A DNA stretch of 64,000 nucleotides from positions 28,430,397 to 28,494,396 of the forward strand of contig CM067349.1 in NCBI GenBank assembly GCA_034190875.2, given 5' to 3'. Shown here in pieces: positions 48,301 through 60,564 of the stretch; position 1 is the first letter of the stretch, and each line of letters opens with the position of its first letter. Origin of the DNA: Urechis unicinctus (lineage: Eukaryota > Annelida > Polychaeta > Xenopneusta > Urechidae). The notes below the pieces were generated by a model. That model saw nothing but the letters and a program-made list of their open reading frames with translations. It was not told the DNA's origin and ran no database searches. A program made the translations under genes and the position numbers.

Positions 48301-51300
48301 GCCTCGTTTGAGAATACCAATGCTCCCACGTTGACTTCTTCAGGCGACACGTCGAAGCTATCGATGAGTCCATGCAGGAACAGTTGCATATTCTCCCAGT
48401 TGTCGCATCCTGATGATGGGGCGTTCTCCCCACAAATCGTCCCCGACCCGTCGATAAGAAAGCAGATATCAAGCGGTGTTGTCGTACAATCTGTCACAAG
48501 CAACATATGTCTCTCAGCGTGATGGAACGCGCAGATTGTAAACGCAAAGAATAGCAATCGCCAATGAGCGTAGTTTCACAATAATAACTAGTTACAGAAG
48601 TGTCATTCTTGAGATCATTAAAACACAACCTCAGACATATCCATATGGCATATGAATGTACACAGACAACGTCATATGAAATAGTAATATAAGGGCTTCA
48701 AAATGTGACGTCACATCGTTGATGACAATCATCACTGGCTCTTAGACGCATTTTCTTTGAAATATTCTAGTCATGTTTCGGAGGACCACGAATAGGAAAA
48801 ATACCAAATTTATATGGTTATTTGAGATAAACTAGGGTTACATCACTTAGATGCTTTTATTAAGACAAAATACAAGGCGTCAAAAGACTTTATGTGGTAT
48901 AGCAGTGTCACAGGACCCACTGTGGTTGGAGCAAGTCTGGCTGTTTACGCACCTTTTTGCGTTCGTTACGTGGGATCGGATTATCACGACATCACTTTGT
49001 AGCCCTATAATTGCCACTCTGAGATCTAATTGAAATATGCACTGTCCTAATTAAATCAGATAGGAAAATACAATGGCACCATTCGATCAGATAGAAATAT
49101 ACACTTCCATTTTTAGATTTGATAAGAAAATACACCGCCACCCTTAAATCAGGTAGAAAAATACCCTGCCACCTTTACATCAGTTAGGAATATACACTGC
49201 CAACCTTCAGGTAGAAAAATACCCTGCCACCTCTGTTTCTGGTAGGAATAAATGCTACCAACCTTCGATCATATATCAGACGGGAATATACACAACTACC
49301 TGATATCAAATTGGAATAATACGTAGCCAGCAGGATAACAGATAGACAAATACACAACCACTTTTATGAAGCATGTATACAAAGCAACCTTTAAATCGAC
49401 GATCCTACACAATTATGTTTCAAGGAACGTGGTGAGAATGACTTGCAAATACGCTGTTTATGGAGAAATATATATCATTTCAGCGCCCAAAGCACGCTCA
49501 CGCTCTATACCGGCACCTCTTCAAAGGTTGACATTGACGCTATGACGGGATGTCGCGATCTCCTTGCGCATCGGCTTCTGTCTGCCATGGAGAGTGGGGA
49601 TGTCGTTCAGACATTATGCTTGCACCGGAGGAAAGGGAAGTGCTCAGCTAATGCATAAGCAAATCCCAATCGCTTGCGTCAGCGTCACTGCTTTGATGTC
49701 TACCATCCCTTTGAAGGGTTTCAAGATTTTTTCACGAAGCCTCTAGGCATTGTAATTAATGAATTTTAATGCGTGTGTAATCCAATAAGTAGTTTATCCG
49801 GGTTTTAAAAAAAATATTTTATGGTTATATGCTAAAGATATCGGCCGAACTGAAGGTCATTTTTTTAGTAGTTCGCCTATGTTTATTTACATTCCATTTG
49901 GTCGTACGCCAAATGGAAAAGTATAAAAGGACCTCAAAATCTGAGGATAGTCGGTTAGTTCCTGAGATAGAAAATAAGAAGTACAGAAGCGACTCGCGGA
50001 CGACTGTTCACAGCTGACCGCCGTTACCGTCCTCTACGCCTGCCGGGAAGCAGCCGTCAAGCGGGACCTGTGTAAAGGTAGTCGTTAGGAGGTCGGCTTT
50101 TTTTTGTTTATTAATAATTCTAAACAAACTGCATTTTACTTAAAAGTGCTATTCTTCTCTCAACTCCGCTAAGAAAGCCGGGGAATACCATTGCCCCGCC
50201 ATACTCGAATATTATGTCTTGGTAAAGTCTGCTGGTAAAGTCTCCAAAAAGAAGGCCAAACTTGACACTCTGTTGCACGTAGAATAGTACGAGACTTATA
50301 CGTTTAAAGCCTCGGAAAGGGATTCGATTTTTAACTACACCACATTAAAGAATACATCTGTGCTAAACAGATGCTTTAGTCTTGAAACAATACATTCTCT
50401 CAACAGATCTATGCAATTAACATGTATAGCGGTCATGACTCTCTGCCGGCTATGATGTCTATCTATGAGCCAATCAAGAATGACACGTTTTACCTGTTGG
50501 AACTTTCGGCGGCGGTTGCGTGAAGCATGTGTCTGGAGCACGATCTGCCAATTCATCAAAATCAGTCACCTTCAAGTGATTTTGGTCATTGTCAGAAAAG
50601 AGTCGCAGTAGTTTACTGTCGACCTGATCTCCCACGGCGACAGTGACAACCTCTATTTTCGCGCTGCCTGTGTATCCGCGTATCTTCAAAGCTTCACCCC
50701 GCACCAATCTCGTGGCCGTTTCCGTGTCCTGGGGCACGTTAGGGTGTCCATCCGAAATGAGGAATATGACATTGGCTCGACTGTCGCTTGTCCTACTGAA
50801 GATCTTCTGCACTTCTTGCAAAGCGCCGTACATGTCGGTCCTCCCGCCAGGGTACCTCCCCAGAGTGACATTGCGATTGCTATGAAATAACAATGACCTT
50901 GACTTTTCAAAAAGGTCATATACAGCTGAAGAGGGAGATTGATATATATTCATCATGATTTTTGTGAACATTGACGACTACCCTTACTTTGTCAGGTTAT
51001 GGATGACTTTTGCCTGTGAACCGAAGGTGATGACACAGACGTGACTTCCGTTTTGGCTGATGCTGTAGGTCTCTAAAACGGCACGTGTGTAGTTCTTCAC
51101 ACTCTCCCAATTATCACATGTATCCACGTTTTTGTTACCACAGATTGACCCCGAGCCATCAACCAGTAAACAGAGATTAACGCTGCCGCATCTATCTGCA
51201 AAATGCAATGACATCTAAACATATAAACATTCAGTATTTTTTATCCAAATGTACCATCAGTTGTGAGTTGTACTTGACGGGCGTACCGGCCTGAGCCATG

Positions 51301-51359
51301 GCTGTGTTAAGGCCGCAGAGCAGCAAGACGACCGCTATAGGGAGGTAATGCGCGTACAT
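39365..51359 (-). CDS. Secreted multi-domain protein: six vWA and three EGF modules, 16 exons
   Basis: Minus-strand exons: 51287-51359, 50988-51195, 50494-50879, 48277-48490, 47630-48075, 46108-46303, 45757-45924, 45456-45634, 45198-45311, 44841-45013, 43645-43780, 43176-43430, 42966-43079, 41144-41710, 40582-40692, 39365-39942. They sum to 3918 nt, 1305 residues. Residues 1-24 are a signal peptide (MYAHYLPIAVVLLLCG). Then vWA1 25-222, vWA2 223-442, vWA3 443-623, EGF 624-661, vWA4 662-849, EGF 850-887, vWA5 888-1076, EGF 1077-1113, vWA6 1114-1305. MIDAS starts: DGSGS, DGSGT, DSSGS, DASGS, DCSSR (degenerate) and DSSGS. vWA1 and vWA2 carry an extra Cys pair after the MIDAS. EGF modules show the six-Cys pattern with CxNGG. 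All domain borders are phase 1, so modules can be duplicated or skipped in frame. No membrane anchor. Likely an extracellular matrix or adhesion protein; vWA domains bind ligands through a metal. Ligand unknown. Confidence 0.92.
40833..41118 (+). mobile_element. C/G-ended MITE, copy 3, in the vWA gene
   Basis: Flanked by GTTCGGTC on both sides (40825-40832, 41119-41126). It lies in an intron of the vWA gene, ending 25 bp from the donor of the exon at 41144-41710. All features of copy 1 are present. Confidence 0.9.
46440..47560. repeat. 34-bp minisatellite in a vWA-gene intron
   Basis: About thirty units of CAGGGATGATAGAGGTGGAT followed by GGTGGTCA and either CCTAGA or GGTAGA. The two linker versions alternate in blocks. 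It fills most of the intron between exons 47630-48075 and 46108-46303. Confidence 0.95.
49045..49345. repeat. Degenerate ~41-bp tandem repeat in a vWA-gene intron
   Basis: Seven or so units containing CAGATAGGAAAATACA and CTGCCACC variants, in the intron between exons 48277-48490 and 50494-50879. Confidence 0.75.
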
Positions 51360-53772
51360 TTCGGCACTTCTACGCTTCCTTCTCTGGAAGCAGGACATAT
51401 GCTCAGTTTAAGTATGCGCTGATGAGATCAATCGAATCAACCTAGACGGCAATAGCTCATGGCTCTATATTGTCTATTTTCAGCTGATATTGAGCTCAAG
51501 TGATGTTACCCCCACACAAAGCAATATATACGCCACAAAATGATATATTGATATGATAAATATTAACTAGTCTCTCGGGGTTATCTGGGTATGGGTGGAG
51601 CAACAAATCGGCCGCAGCCAACCGTCCCATGACAACCCGACGTTATGACATGCTGGCATGTTACCTGTGAATATCTTTTGTGCGGAAAAGTAAAATTATA
51701 GGTCATCCGTCAAGCGCCGTACGCAGCAACGCGCGTTTTTATCTGTGTATAGAGAAAAAGAAAGGCGACACTTATAGACCGAGTCCTGTGCCACACAGAT
51801 TCTATAGAACCGGTTTCATACTATATGATTGATAGGTGTCTCGTGATAACTGAAAAACTTTTGTAAACCAAATTAATATAATTCGAAACTTTGATATATG
51901 CAAGATGATATCCTCTATACGAGGTTGTTAACGCCCATGTCATGATCGACCTTGAAGGAGGAAGTCGCTGTGATTAGTATTATGTTACAAATCTTTAAGC
52001 TGAGAGAATCTTGTCAAAATCTTTGCTAATATGTGGTATTGCATCAAATGATGCTTATAGAGACTTCCATTTTATCGACCTTACCTCACCAGATATATTG
52101 CAAGACATCTAATTTATGCGTCCAATCGTAACGAATGATAATTGACGCTTATCCGTCTAATGTTGAAAGGTTGAAATGATTAGAGAGAAGGAAAACTTGA
52201 TATAAGTGCTGGGACGGTGCGTCACCAGCCCTCATGCCATATTGCACACTAACTAAAAACCCATGCAAGCTTTATATACAGTCCATTTATTATAACTTAC
52301 ATGCGTGACCATGGTAGGTCAGGTTTTGGAACCCCGAGTAAAAACCCCTCAGCGCACGACTTGGCGCGGTCGAGTCGCGAAACCAGACGACACGCGACAT
52401 GTCGCCACGGTTGGGTACCGCCGCTTATAATCCAGCAATCAAACTTGTTTCGAGGGTAAAGGGGTGGATATTTAGTGATTGATTTTTAAATTCTGGAAAT
52501 GAATATGCACTATAATGAAAATCAAAATGGTTCGAGAAGAATACTAGTTTACAATTACTGTTATGATCGATTCGCGGGAAATGACCAAGGGGATTCCCCG
52601 CAAAACATTTCCCCGAACCCTGGATATGGTACGCCACAAGAATGCGTCAGTTTGGTGGACGGCCAAGTAAAATAATAGATTTTTCTTTACGGCTCTCGAG
52701 GTATCAATACGAAAGCATGGCAGACTATTACGCACGTCGTCGATCGGGGGTGCCTACGTGCTTGGCAGGTTGGGGTGAGTGAGGAAGGGGGTGAGGGTTT
52801 ATAGTCATTGAGTAGGCGTTCAGTGGAATTTGTTGCGAATTGGAGTGTATGGCTGGGGTGTGGTTCTACAGTAAGGTGAAAGCAACTCGCCAGTTATGAG
52901 CATAGTAATTTATAGTTTGAGATAATGGTCGAAAATGTCTTCATCCTCCGCAGCGTATAAGATATATGCGATTGCAGATTCAATTTCATGAAAGCAGATT
53001 TGAAATGTAATTCGCTTGAAAATTCATAAATAATCGCCACTAATTGTACAATGCTACCTAGTCATTCTTTGTGATGCATTCAACACCTACACCAGCACTC
53101 AGATGAACTAATTGAATATAAAATACACTCACGTTACCGTTGTACACAAACCAGTTTTGCGGAATCCAACTCAGATGTGACGATGCCAGAGTGAAATTCT
53201 CCTTGTCCTCTGCAGTTATGTGTGTTTTCGGCACTCAGCTAGCATAAGCGTTCCGAATCACGATCCATTATAAAATGATTCACCCACCCAAACAACACAC
53301 CTCTAAATACACGTCCACACACTTTCTGTGGAAGGGTATGTCATAAGCTTCAACGCTAGATGAGTTTTGTATAACACGTCACGTGACTTAAAGAAACTGT
53401 CATACCTTAGAATCATAGTCCTAAGAAGGGCGACAAGAGATGAATGATTTACATTTATCGCGTAACCACATATGTAAAATTACACTGAATAGATACACAT
53501 CCGTCTCATTCGTCAAATGTCGTTGCTGGCGTCAATTTTTTCAAGCTATTACGTTGTTATTTTCTCAACGCTTGAACGGAGAATACCAATTGGCGCGATC
53601 TGGTCAGAATGTGCTAGCAGTGCATGTAAAGGGACATCTTTTACAGGAAATTGACGAATGCCGGGGGTGTAACTCGTAATAAATTAAACATTAAATGAGA
53701 ACATCATTGTTCAACAGGTAGTAACTATTTGAGGAATGTTTCGGTTTCGTCGATTTGTGATGACTGTCGGTG
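51360..53772. other. 5-prime flank of the vWA gene, intergenic
   Basis: Nothing beyond the possible promoter was recognised. GGGGTTATCTG at 51578 resembles one at 1250, perhaps a shared repeat. Confidence 0.4.
51524..51532 (-). promoter_or_regulatory. TATA-like sequence upstream of the vWA gene
   Basis: Minus-strand GCGTATATATTGC lies about 165 bp before the start codon, at a usual TATA distance for a short leader. There is no other support. Confidence 0.35.
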
Positions 53773-53780
53773 GGACAAGC

Positions 53781-54060
53781 CCCCGGGGGGGGGCACTTGG
53801 CCTTATTCTGGATAGGGGTGTGCCGCGGGACCTCGAAAACCCGTACCCGTCGTACAAGGTCAAAATGGCCAAAAGCATACCCCGTCGTACAAGGTATTAT
53901 GCGAATGTATAACCCCTCGTACAGATTGAAGCTCAAAAACATACCCCGTCGTACAAGTATGAGGCCAAAAAACCCGTCGTACAAGTCAAGAGGCCGAAAA
54001 AACATACCCCGTCGCGCGGCACATATGTACTACCTCTATACCATTAAGTGCCCCCCCCGG
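53781..54060 (+). mobile_element. C/G-ended MITE, copy 4
   Basis: Flanked by GGACAAGC (53773-53780, 54061-54068). Ends CCCCGGGGG and CCCCCCCCGG. Six internal repeat units, well kept. This and copy 3 look youngest. Confidence 0.9.
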
Positions 54061-54407
54061 GGACAAGCCACACCCTTCGCAATCTAGGATTACTAATGTG
54101 TTATTCAAACGAGCGTATTTAGACGAAGTAGTTGGTGCCTTGAGTAGCATTGGAAGCACATTATCATAGAGCTGCAACGATATATAGCTTAGAGTAGTGC
54201 TGTCACAATAACTGACAACCAACATCAGACTAACTGAGTGCCTTGAACTACAGACAATTACCATGCAATTACAAACACACAATAGCAACATAAGTGACAA
54301 CACATAATAGCCTCAGCAGTGATATCGTGATATACCACATATCGCAATCGATCCCACACACATCAATGACAACACGAATAGCTAATCATTGCTATATCAT
54401 TGACATA

Positions 54408-54530
54408 TCCGTATCATTGTAAACACACAATAGCAATATCATTGACAACACACAGTAGCCATATCATTGACAACACACATTCAACATGTCATTGACAACA
54501 AGCAATAGCCCTATCATTGACAACCCCTAT
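54408..54530 (+). repeat. 25-bp satellite, left block
   Basis: Five or so units of the 25-bp sequence GACAACACACAATAG plus CCATATCATT. The main block lies at 56705-57545. Confidence 0.85.
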
Positions 54531-54539
54531 AGTAATAGC

Positions 54540-56380
54540 CGTAAGAGCAAACATGCCATCCCACTATACCATATCCGTCCCACTACAAAATACCATCATT
54601 GTAATCCCACACAAATAGCAATATCACACCATCCCACTATACCATATCATCCGTCCCTTTACAACATACACCCACACACACCCTAACACACCATCCCACT
54701 ATACCATATTCCGTCCAGTTACAACATACCACCCAATACCCTAACACACAATCCCCATATCATACCACACCCTAACACACCATCCCATATACCATATCCT
54801 CCGTCCCACTACAACATACCACCCAACTTACACACACACCACCCAACATATCCTCCGTCCCACTACAACATACCACACCATCCCACTATACTATACATCC
54901 CTCCGTCCCACTACAACTACACCCACTACCCAACACACACCCACTATACCATATCCTCCGTCCAGCTACAACATACCACCCAACACCCTAACACACCATC
55001 CCACTATACCATATCCTCCGTCCAGCTACAACATACCACCCAACTTAACCCTAACACACCATCCCACTATACCATATCCTCCGTCCAGCTACAACATACC
55101 ACCCAACTTAACCCTAACACACACATCCCACTATACCATATCCTCCATCCCACTACAACATACCACCCAACTACACCCTAACACACCATACCACCATCCC
55201 ACTATACCATATCCTCCATCCCACTACAACATACCACCCAACTACACCCTAACACACCAATCCCACTATACCATATCCTCCATCTACACACACCACCCCA
55301 CTACCCTACACTATACCATAGCCTCCTCCGTCCACTACAACATACCACCCAACTACACCCTAACACACCATCCCACTATACCATAGCCTCCGTCCAGCTA
55401 CAACATACCACAACATACCCACACCAACTATACAGCCCCTAACACCACCATACACCCACTATCCCACTATACCATCCTCCGTCCAGCTACAACATACCAC
55501 CCAACTTAACCCTAACACACCATCCCACTATACCATATCCTCCATCCAGCTACAACATACCACCCAACTACACCCTAACACACCATCCCACATCCCACTA
55601 TACCATAGCCTCCATCCAGCTACAACATACCACCCAACTAACCCTACACCCTAACACACCATCCTCCCACTATACCATAGCCTCCGTCCAACTACAACAT
55701 ACCACCCAACTACTACCTAACACCCTAACACACACCATACCCCACTATACCATATACCCCTCCCCGTCCAGCTACAACATACCACCCAACTTAACCCTAA
55801 CACACCATCCCACTATACCATACCATACCACCCAACTACACCCTAACACACCTCCATCCAGCTACAACATACCACCCAACTACACCCTAACCCTAACACC
55901 ATCCCACTATACCATATCCTCCATCCAGCCGTCCCACTACAACGTACCATCCCCAACTCCTAACCCTACAACACACCATAACCCCACTATACCATATCCT
56001 CCGTCCAGCTACAACATACCACCCAACTACACCCTAACACACCATCCCACTATACCATATCCTCCGTCCAGTTACAACATACCACCCAACTTAACCCTAA
56101 CACACACCATCCCACTATACCATATCCTCCGTCCACTACAACATACCACCCAACTACACCCTAACACACCATCCCACTATACCATAGCCTCCGTCCCACT
56201 ACAACATACCACCCAACTTAACCCTAACACACCATCCCACTATACCATAGCCTCCGTCCAGCTACAACATACCACCCAACTACACCCTAACACACCATCC
56301 CACTACACCATATCCTCCATCCCACTACAACATACCACCCACTATACCTCAACACACCATCCCAATACACCATCTTATCC
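54540..56380 (+). repeat. ~60-66 bp satellite with telomere-like CCCTAAC
   Basis: About thirty irregular units built from CCATCCCACTATACCAT, ATCCTCCGTCCAGC, TACAACATACCACCCAACTA and CACCCTAACACA. The last segment holds CCCTAAC, and near 55885 it is doubled. The array is very indel-rich, so coordinates of single units are loose. Confidence 0.9.
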
Positions 56381-56489
56381 AAAAACACCATGTCATACCA
56401 CTACACCATACCACTCCACAACAACATACCACTGCACTTCACCATACCAGCTCACTATAACATATCATACCACGACACCACTTCAACCC

Positions 56490-56704
56490 ACAACACCGTA
56501 ACACCTCACGTACTCCATGTCATTGACTTAACCTTGTGGCGACCCAGTTCACTTAAAAAACTCATAGATTCCTAGTATTGGGCAGCTCTGTCATCATCGT
56601 TCATATTTTTGTTGAGCCTTTATGGGATTGTGGTTATATAGTTGTGCGTAAACAGATGGGCGCGAAGTTGTTTTTCAAGCCGCATTTTCCCACATTGGTT
56701 TCCT
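56490..56704 (+). repeat. Diverged duplicate of 58505-58690
   Basis: Shared in order: CACGTAC, TGTCATT, GTGGCGAC, GAGCC, TTATGG, TAGTTG, CGTAAAC, GCGAAG and TTTTC-CA. Each copy follows CA-rich satellite-like DNA. Confidence 0.65.
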
Positions 56705-57545
56705 CTTTTTGACAACGAGCAATAGCCATAGCATTGACAACACACAATAGACATATCATTGACAACATTTAATAGATATATCATTGATAACACACAATAG
56801 CCATAGTATAGACAACACACAATAGAGATATCATTGACAACTCACAATAGACATATCATTGACAACTCACAATAGCCATATCATTGACAACACACAATAG
56901 ACATATCATTGACAACTCACAATAGACATATCATTGACAACACACAATAGACATATCATTGACAACTCACAATAGACATATCATTGACAACACACAATAG
57001 ACATATCATTGACAACTCACAATAGACATATCATTGACAACACACAATAGCCATATCATTGACAACTCACAATAGACATATCATTGACAACACACAATAG
57101 CCATATCATTGACAACACACAATAGCCATAGCATTGACAACACACAATAGCCATATCATTGACAACTCACAATAGACATATCACTGACAACACACAATAG
57201 ACATATCATTGACAACTCACAATAGACATATACACAATAGCCATATCATTGACAACACACAATAGACATATCATTGACAACACACAATAGACATATCATT
57301 GACAACACACAATAGACATATCATTGACAACTCACAATAGACAGATCATTGACAACACACAATAGACATATCATTGACAACACACAATAGACAATATTGA
57401 CAACACACAATAGATATATCATTGACAACTCACAATAGACATATCATTGACAACACACAATAGACATATCAATGACAACACATGATAGCCTAACCAGTGA
57501 CATCGTAATATAGCCACACCATTGACAACACGCAAGAGCAATATC
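56705..57545 (+). repeat. 25-bp satellite, main block
   Basis: About 33 units of GACAACACACAATAG plus ACATATCATT. In the first half ACACAC and ACTCAC versions alternate, so a 50-bp dimer has spread. Confidence 0.95.
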
Positions 57546-57601
57546 ACCCCACCACACATATCACCCCACTACCCCCTATCACACCACTGCACCATACCAC
57601 T

Positions 57602-57637
57602 AGTCTGCATCCCAGACTCCAGGGGTTCCGCTACGCA
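57602..57637 (+). repeat. Interspersed motif shared with 6662-6697
   Basis: Same 35 bases with three or four differences; see 6662. Confidence 0.6.
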
Positions 57638-57639
57638 TC

Positions 57640-58019
57640 TCGCCCTAGAGTCTACGACAAGACAAGGTCTAAAACTGATGCGTCCGAATATTCTTCGTGA
57701 CAGCTCCTACTTGACCAATCAACGCAAGGGTCATGACCCGGATTGACCTTCGTTGTGCGAGTCCAACTCATTGAACTGATTTGTGATACGCACACTCGGT
57801 TTTCTGCGACGTCATCTGTATTGTTGTGGTCTGCGTCCAATGAGAACACACGTAATGTCCTATAGAATTTTTGGGCCTCTCACAAGTTCAAATTGGCGCC
57901 ACAACAAGCGCTGAAATTACTTAGCTGCATGATAGTATGTTTACGTACTACAGTCAGTAAAAAAAACCAGTGCGTGATTAAGGGTACCGCTCAGCGTAAA
58001 CAACAAATCGGGGTGTTGC
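57640..58019. other. Non-coding
   Basis: Nothing recognised. Confidence 0.4.
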
Positions 58020-58135
58020 AGAATCCGTGCCCGGCTCATAAAAATCACTCGTCCGGTTGGATAAGTTGACTAGGCAAGTCACTTGTCCGACAGGACAATT
58101 CACTTGTCCCGGCAAGTGGACAACCATTGGTGTCG
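58020..58135 (-). mobile_element. Lone hAT-type terminus
   Basis: The minus strand begins CAGGGTTCGACACCAATGG, continues TTGTCCACTTGCCGGGACAA and repeats GTCC/GGAC blocks. This resembles hAT inverted ends as I recall them. The other end is not visible. Confidence 0.4.
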
Positions 58136-58504
58136 AACCCTGACCTATTCCAAGCATTGCATCGAGAGCTGTAGCTAACAACGAATAGCAAAATGTTTCT
58201 ACAACACCATTTCACGCCACTATACCATACCAACCAACTGTACCATATCATCCCACTACAACATAACATAACATATAGTGCATTTGTATAGCGCCTGTTT
58301 CCAGGAAATGATCCTGCCCAAAAACGCTTAAGCAGGCAGTTGGTTATTATAGCACTGAATAAAAAGTAATGTCTGGAGGTTTCATTAAAATATATCAAGC
58401 GCATTCGACGGACGAACGGCGATAGGAAGTGTGTTACACAAAGGTGGGCGGCCGTATTTTGGGCGTGTTGCATTGTTGCGATACGGTACGAATGGCCCAC
58501 TACA

Positions 58505-58690
58505 CCACATTAACACACAACACAGTAGCACTTCACGTACACCCTGTCATTTCCAATGCCCAGGTGGCGACACAGTAAACCGTTTAATCTTTGTTTGAGC
58601 CCTTATGGTATTGGTATATTGGTATGTAGTTGCACGTAAACGCACGGGGCGAAGATGTTTTCCAAACAGCACATTCCGTTACTGTACTAT
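58505..58690 (+). repeat. Diverged duplicate of 56490-56704
   Basis: See the partner entry at 56490. Confidence 0.65.
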
Positions 58691-58824
58691 TTACCGAACT
58701 TAGAGTAACTTTTTCTTTTGTGTTGCTTCGCGCATGACCGACTTCAATTTACTGATATATAAGCAATAATTTTTATACATATATATATTTAAGTTCTGGA
58801 AATTTGCCCTTTAGTTTTTAATCT

Positions 58825-59330
58825 CCTTTTCCTCTGTCTGTCTTCTTCAATCGCTTGTCTCTCCGCCTGTCCTCTCTGTTTCCTCTGTCTGTCGTCTTCA
58901 ATCGCTTGTCTCTCCGCCTGTCCTCTCTGTTTCCTCTGTCTGTCGTCTTCAATCGCTTGTCTCTCCGCCTGTCCTCTCTGTTTCCTCTGTCTGTCGTCTT
59001 CAATCGCTTGTCTCTCCGCCTGTCCTCTCTTTTTCCTCTCTGTCTTCTTCAATCGCTTGTCTCTCCGCCTGTCCTCTCTGTTTCCTTTGTCTGTCTTCTT
59101 CAATCGCTTGTCACTCCGCCTGTCCTCTCTGTTTCCTCTGTCTGTCGTCTTCAATCGCTTGTCTCTCCGCCTGTCCTCTCTGTTTCCTCTCTGTCTTCTT
59201 CAATCGCTTGTCACTCCGCCTGTCCTCTCTGTTTCCTCTGTCTGTCGTCTTCAATCGCTTGTCTCTCCGCCTGTCCTCTCTTTTTCCTCTCTGTCTTCTT
59301 CAATCGCTTGTCTCTCCGCCTGTCCTCGTC
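58825..59330. repeat. 51-bp minisatellite
   Basis: About ten units built on CTTCAATCGCTTGTCTCTCC, GCCTGTCCTCTCTGTTTCCT and CTGTCTGT. Open frames span it on both strands (an RQ/DR-rich one on minus, a SLF-rich one on plus). Some units are 49 bp and shift the frame, so it is unlikely to be coding. Confidence 0.92.
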
Positions 59331-60190
59331 GTTGACGAATCCAGACACGACTAACTGCACATCATCTCTCGTATAATTGGTGTTTGACACAATTCTTTCG
59401 TTAGAAAATCAGATCTCCGCTTAAACATTCTCTGCTGAGAAGTCACGAATGTGAATAATCCCCAGTGGCTGAGCCCACAGGCACTCGAGTCATATATATC
59501 AGAAGCCAGAGATGAGGGGCGTTTTATAACTCGAGTGCCTATGGCTGGCCTAATGAACCTGAAATTTATACCCATGATCAGATAAATTTTTTTAACCAAT
59601 ACCCGGTATTGATGGCCGCTAATTGGACGGACGTTACACTCGCAACCTTCCACCAACCTCCACAGAGACCTCCACATTGCAACTTCATCCACTCCAGCTG
59701 ACAGCAGAGGATTTTCGGTGACAAATAATCTTAACCGACTCATCGATGCCTATTACATCTGCTTGAAGCCTCGATAGAGAACTGATTTGTATCTGATTGC
59801 CTGGTCAACTCAATAGAGATATGACTTTTCAGCGTTATAGAGCCAATCAGGGAGGCCTACATGGAAGCTAGGTGATAACTCTCTCGCGATATCTCGCTGC
59901 CAAACGGGATCTGAGTGCCTCCCTGGGGACCGTGTTTACCGCTGGGGTATTCCGCTGGAAACGAATGGATAACCAGGATTTACAGACCGAGGTGTCTTGC
60001 CCCGCCCGAAGCGGCTCCAATGCAATGCATCTGATATCTGGAGAGATAATCTCGGGCTGATTGATATCGAGCTTTGTTATCGGTTGCGTTTGATTCTATT
60101 GCGCTTGCTCAATCACTATTTGTGTCAGTCGATTCCTCTCCCCTCTGTATTAGAGCGCCTCAGTCGGAATCGATGAACATGATTCATTTA
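59331..60190. other. Non-coding
   Basis: Frames at 59351-59743 and 59872-60060 have no recognisable family. Confidence 0.4.
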
Positions 60191-60191
60191 C

Positions 60192-60460
60192 TTATTCATA
60201 TGCTTTGAATCATCCAAATCACTTATTGGGCCAGAGCCACATTATCGCTACATCATATATTACGGTCATTATGAAGTTGCTTCGTACCCCTTATACATTC
60301 ATTAATTGGGTGGTTTCTGTCTCTCTTCTCTCTCTCACTCTCCCTTTTTCTTTCTCTCTTTCTCTCTCTCACTCTCCCTTTCTCTCTCTCTCTCTCTCTC
60401 TCTCTTCTCTTCTCTTCTCTCTCTCTCTTCTCTTTTTATTCATATGCTTTGAATCATCCA
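60192..60460 (+). repeat. TC-rich microsatellite between two direct 25-bp repeats
   Basis: TATTCATATGCTTTGAATCA and its neighbours are repeated at 60192-60216 and 60437-60460. Between them lies a (TC)n tract at 60315-60434. Confidence 0.8.
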
Positions 60461-60564
60461 GTAATTGTTTAAATAGTACATGGTATATGAGTCGCTGGAG
60501 AGTGTAGAGTACTTACGCCGTGTGTGGGTGACGGGGCAGCCCCCAGGCAGCTCCATTGTGCAAT

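Noticed and set aside
49900-50100. TATAAAAGG-bearing LTR-like stretch in a vWA-gene intron
   Set aside because: Only a promoter-like box; no paired repeat or internal region seen.
54408-57545. CRISPR-like array
   Set aside because: Units are contiguous satellites with no unique spacers, in an animal genome.
58789-59376. Arg/Gln-rich and Ser/Leu-rich repeat proteins on the two strands
   Set aside because: A 51-bp minisatellite with some 49-bp units that shift the frame; no start context, no splice sites, open on several frames at once.
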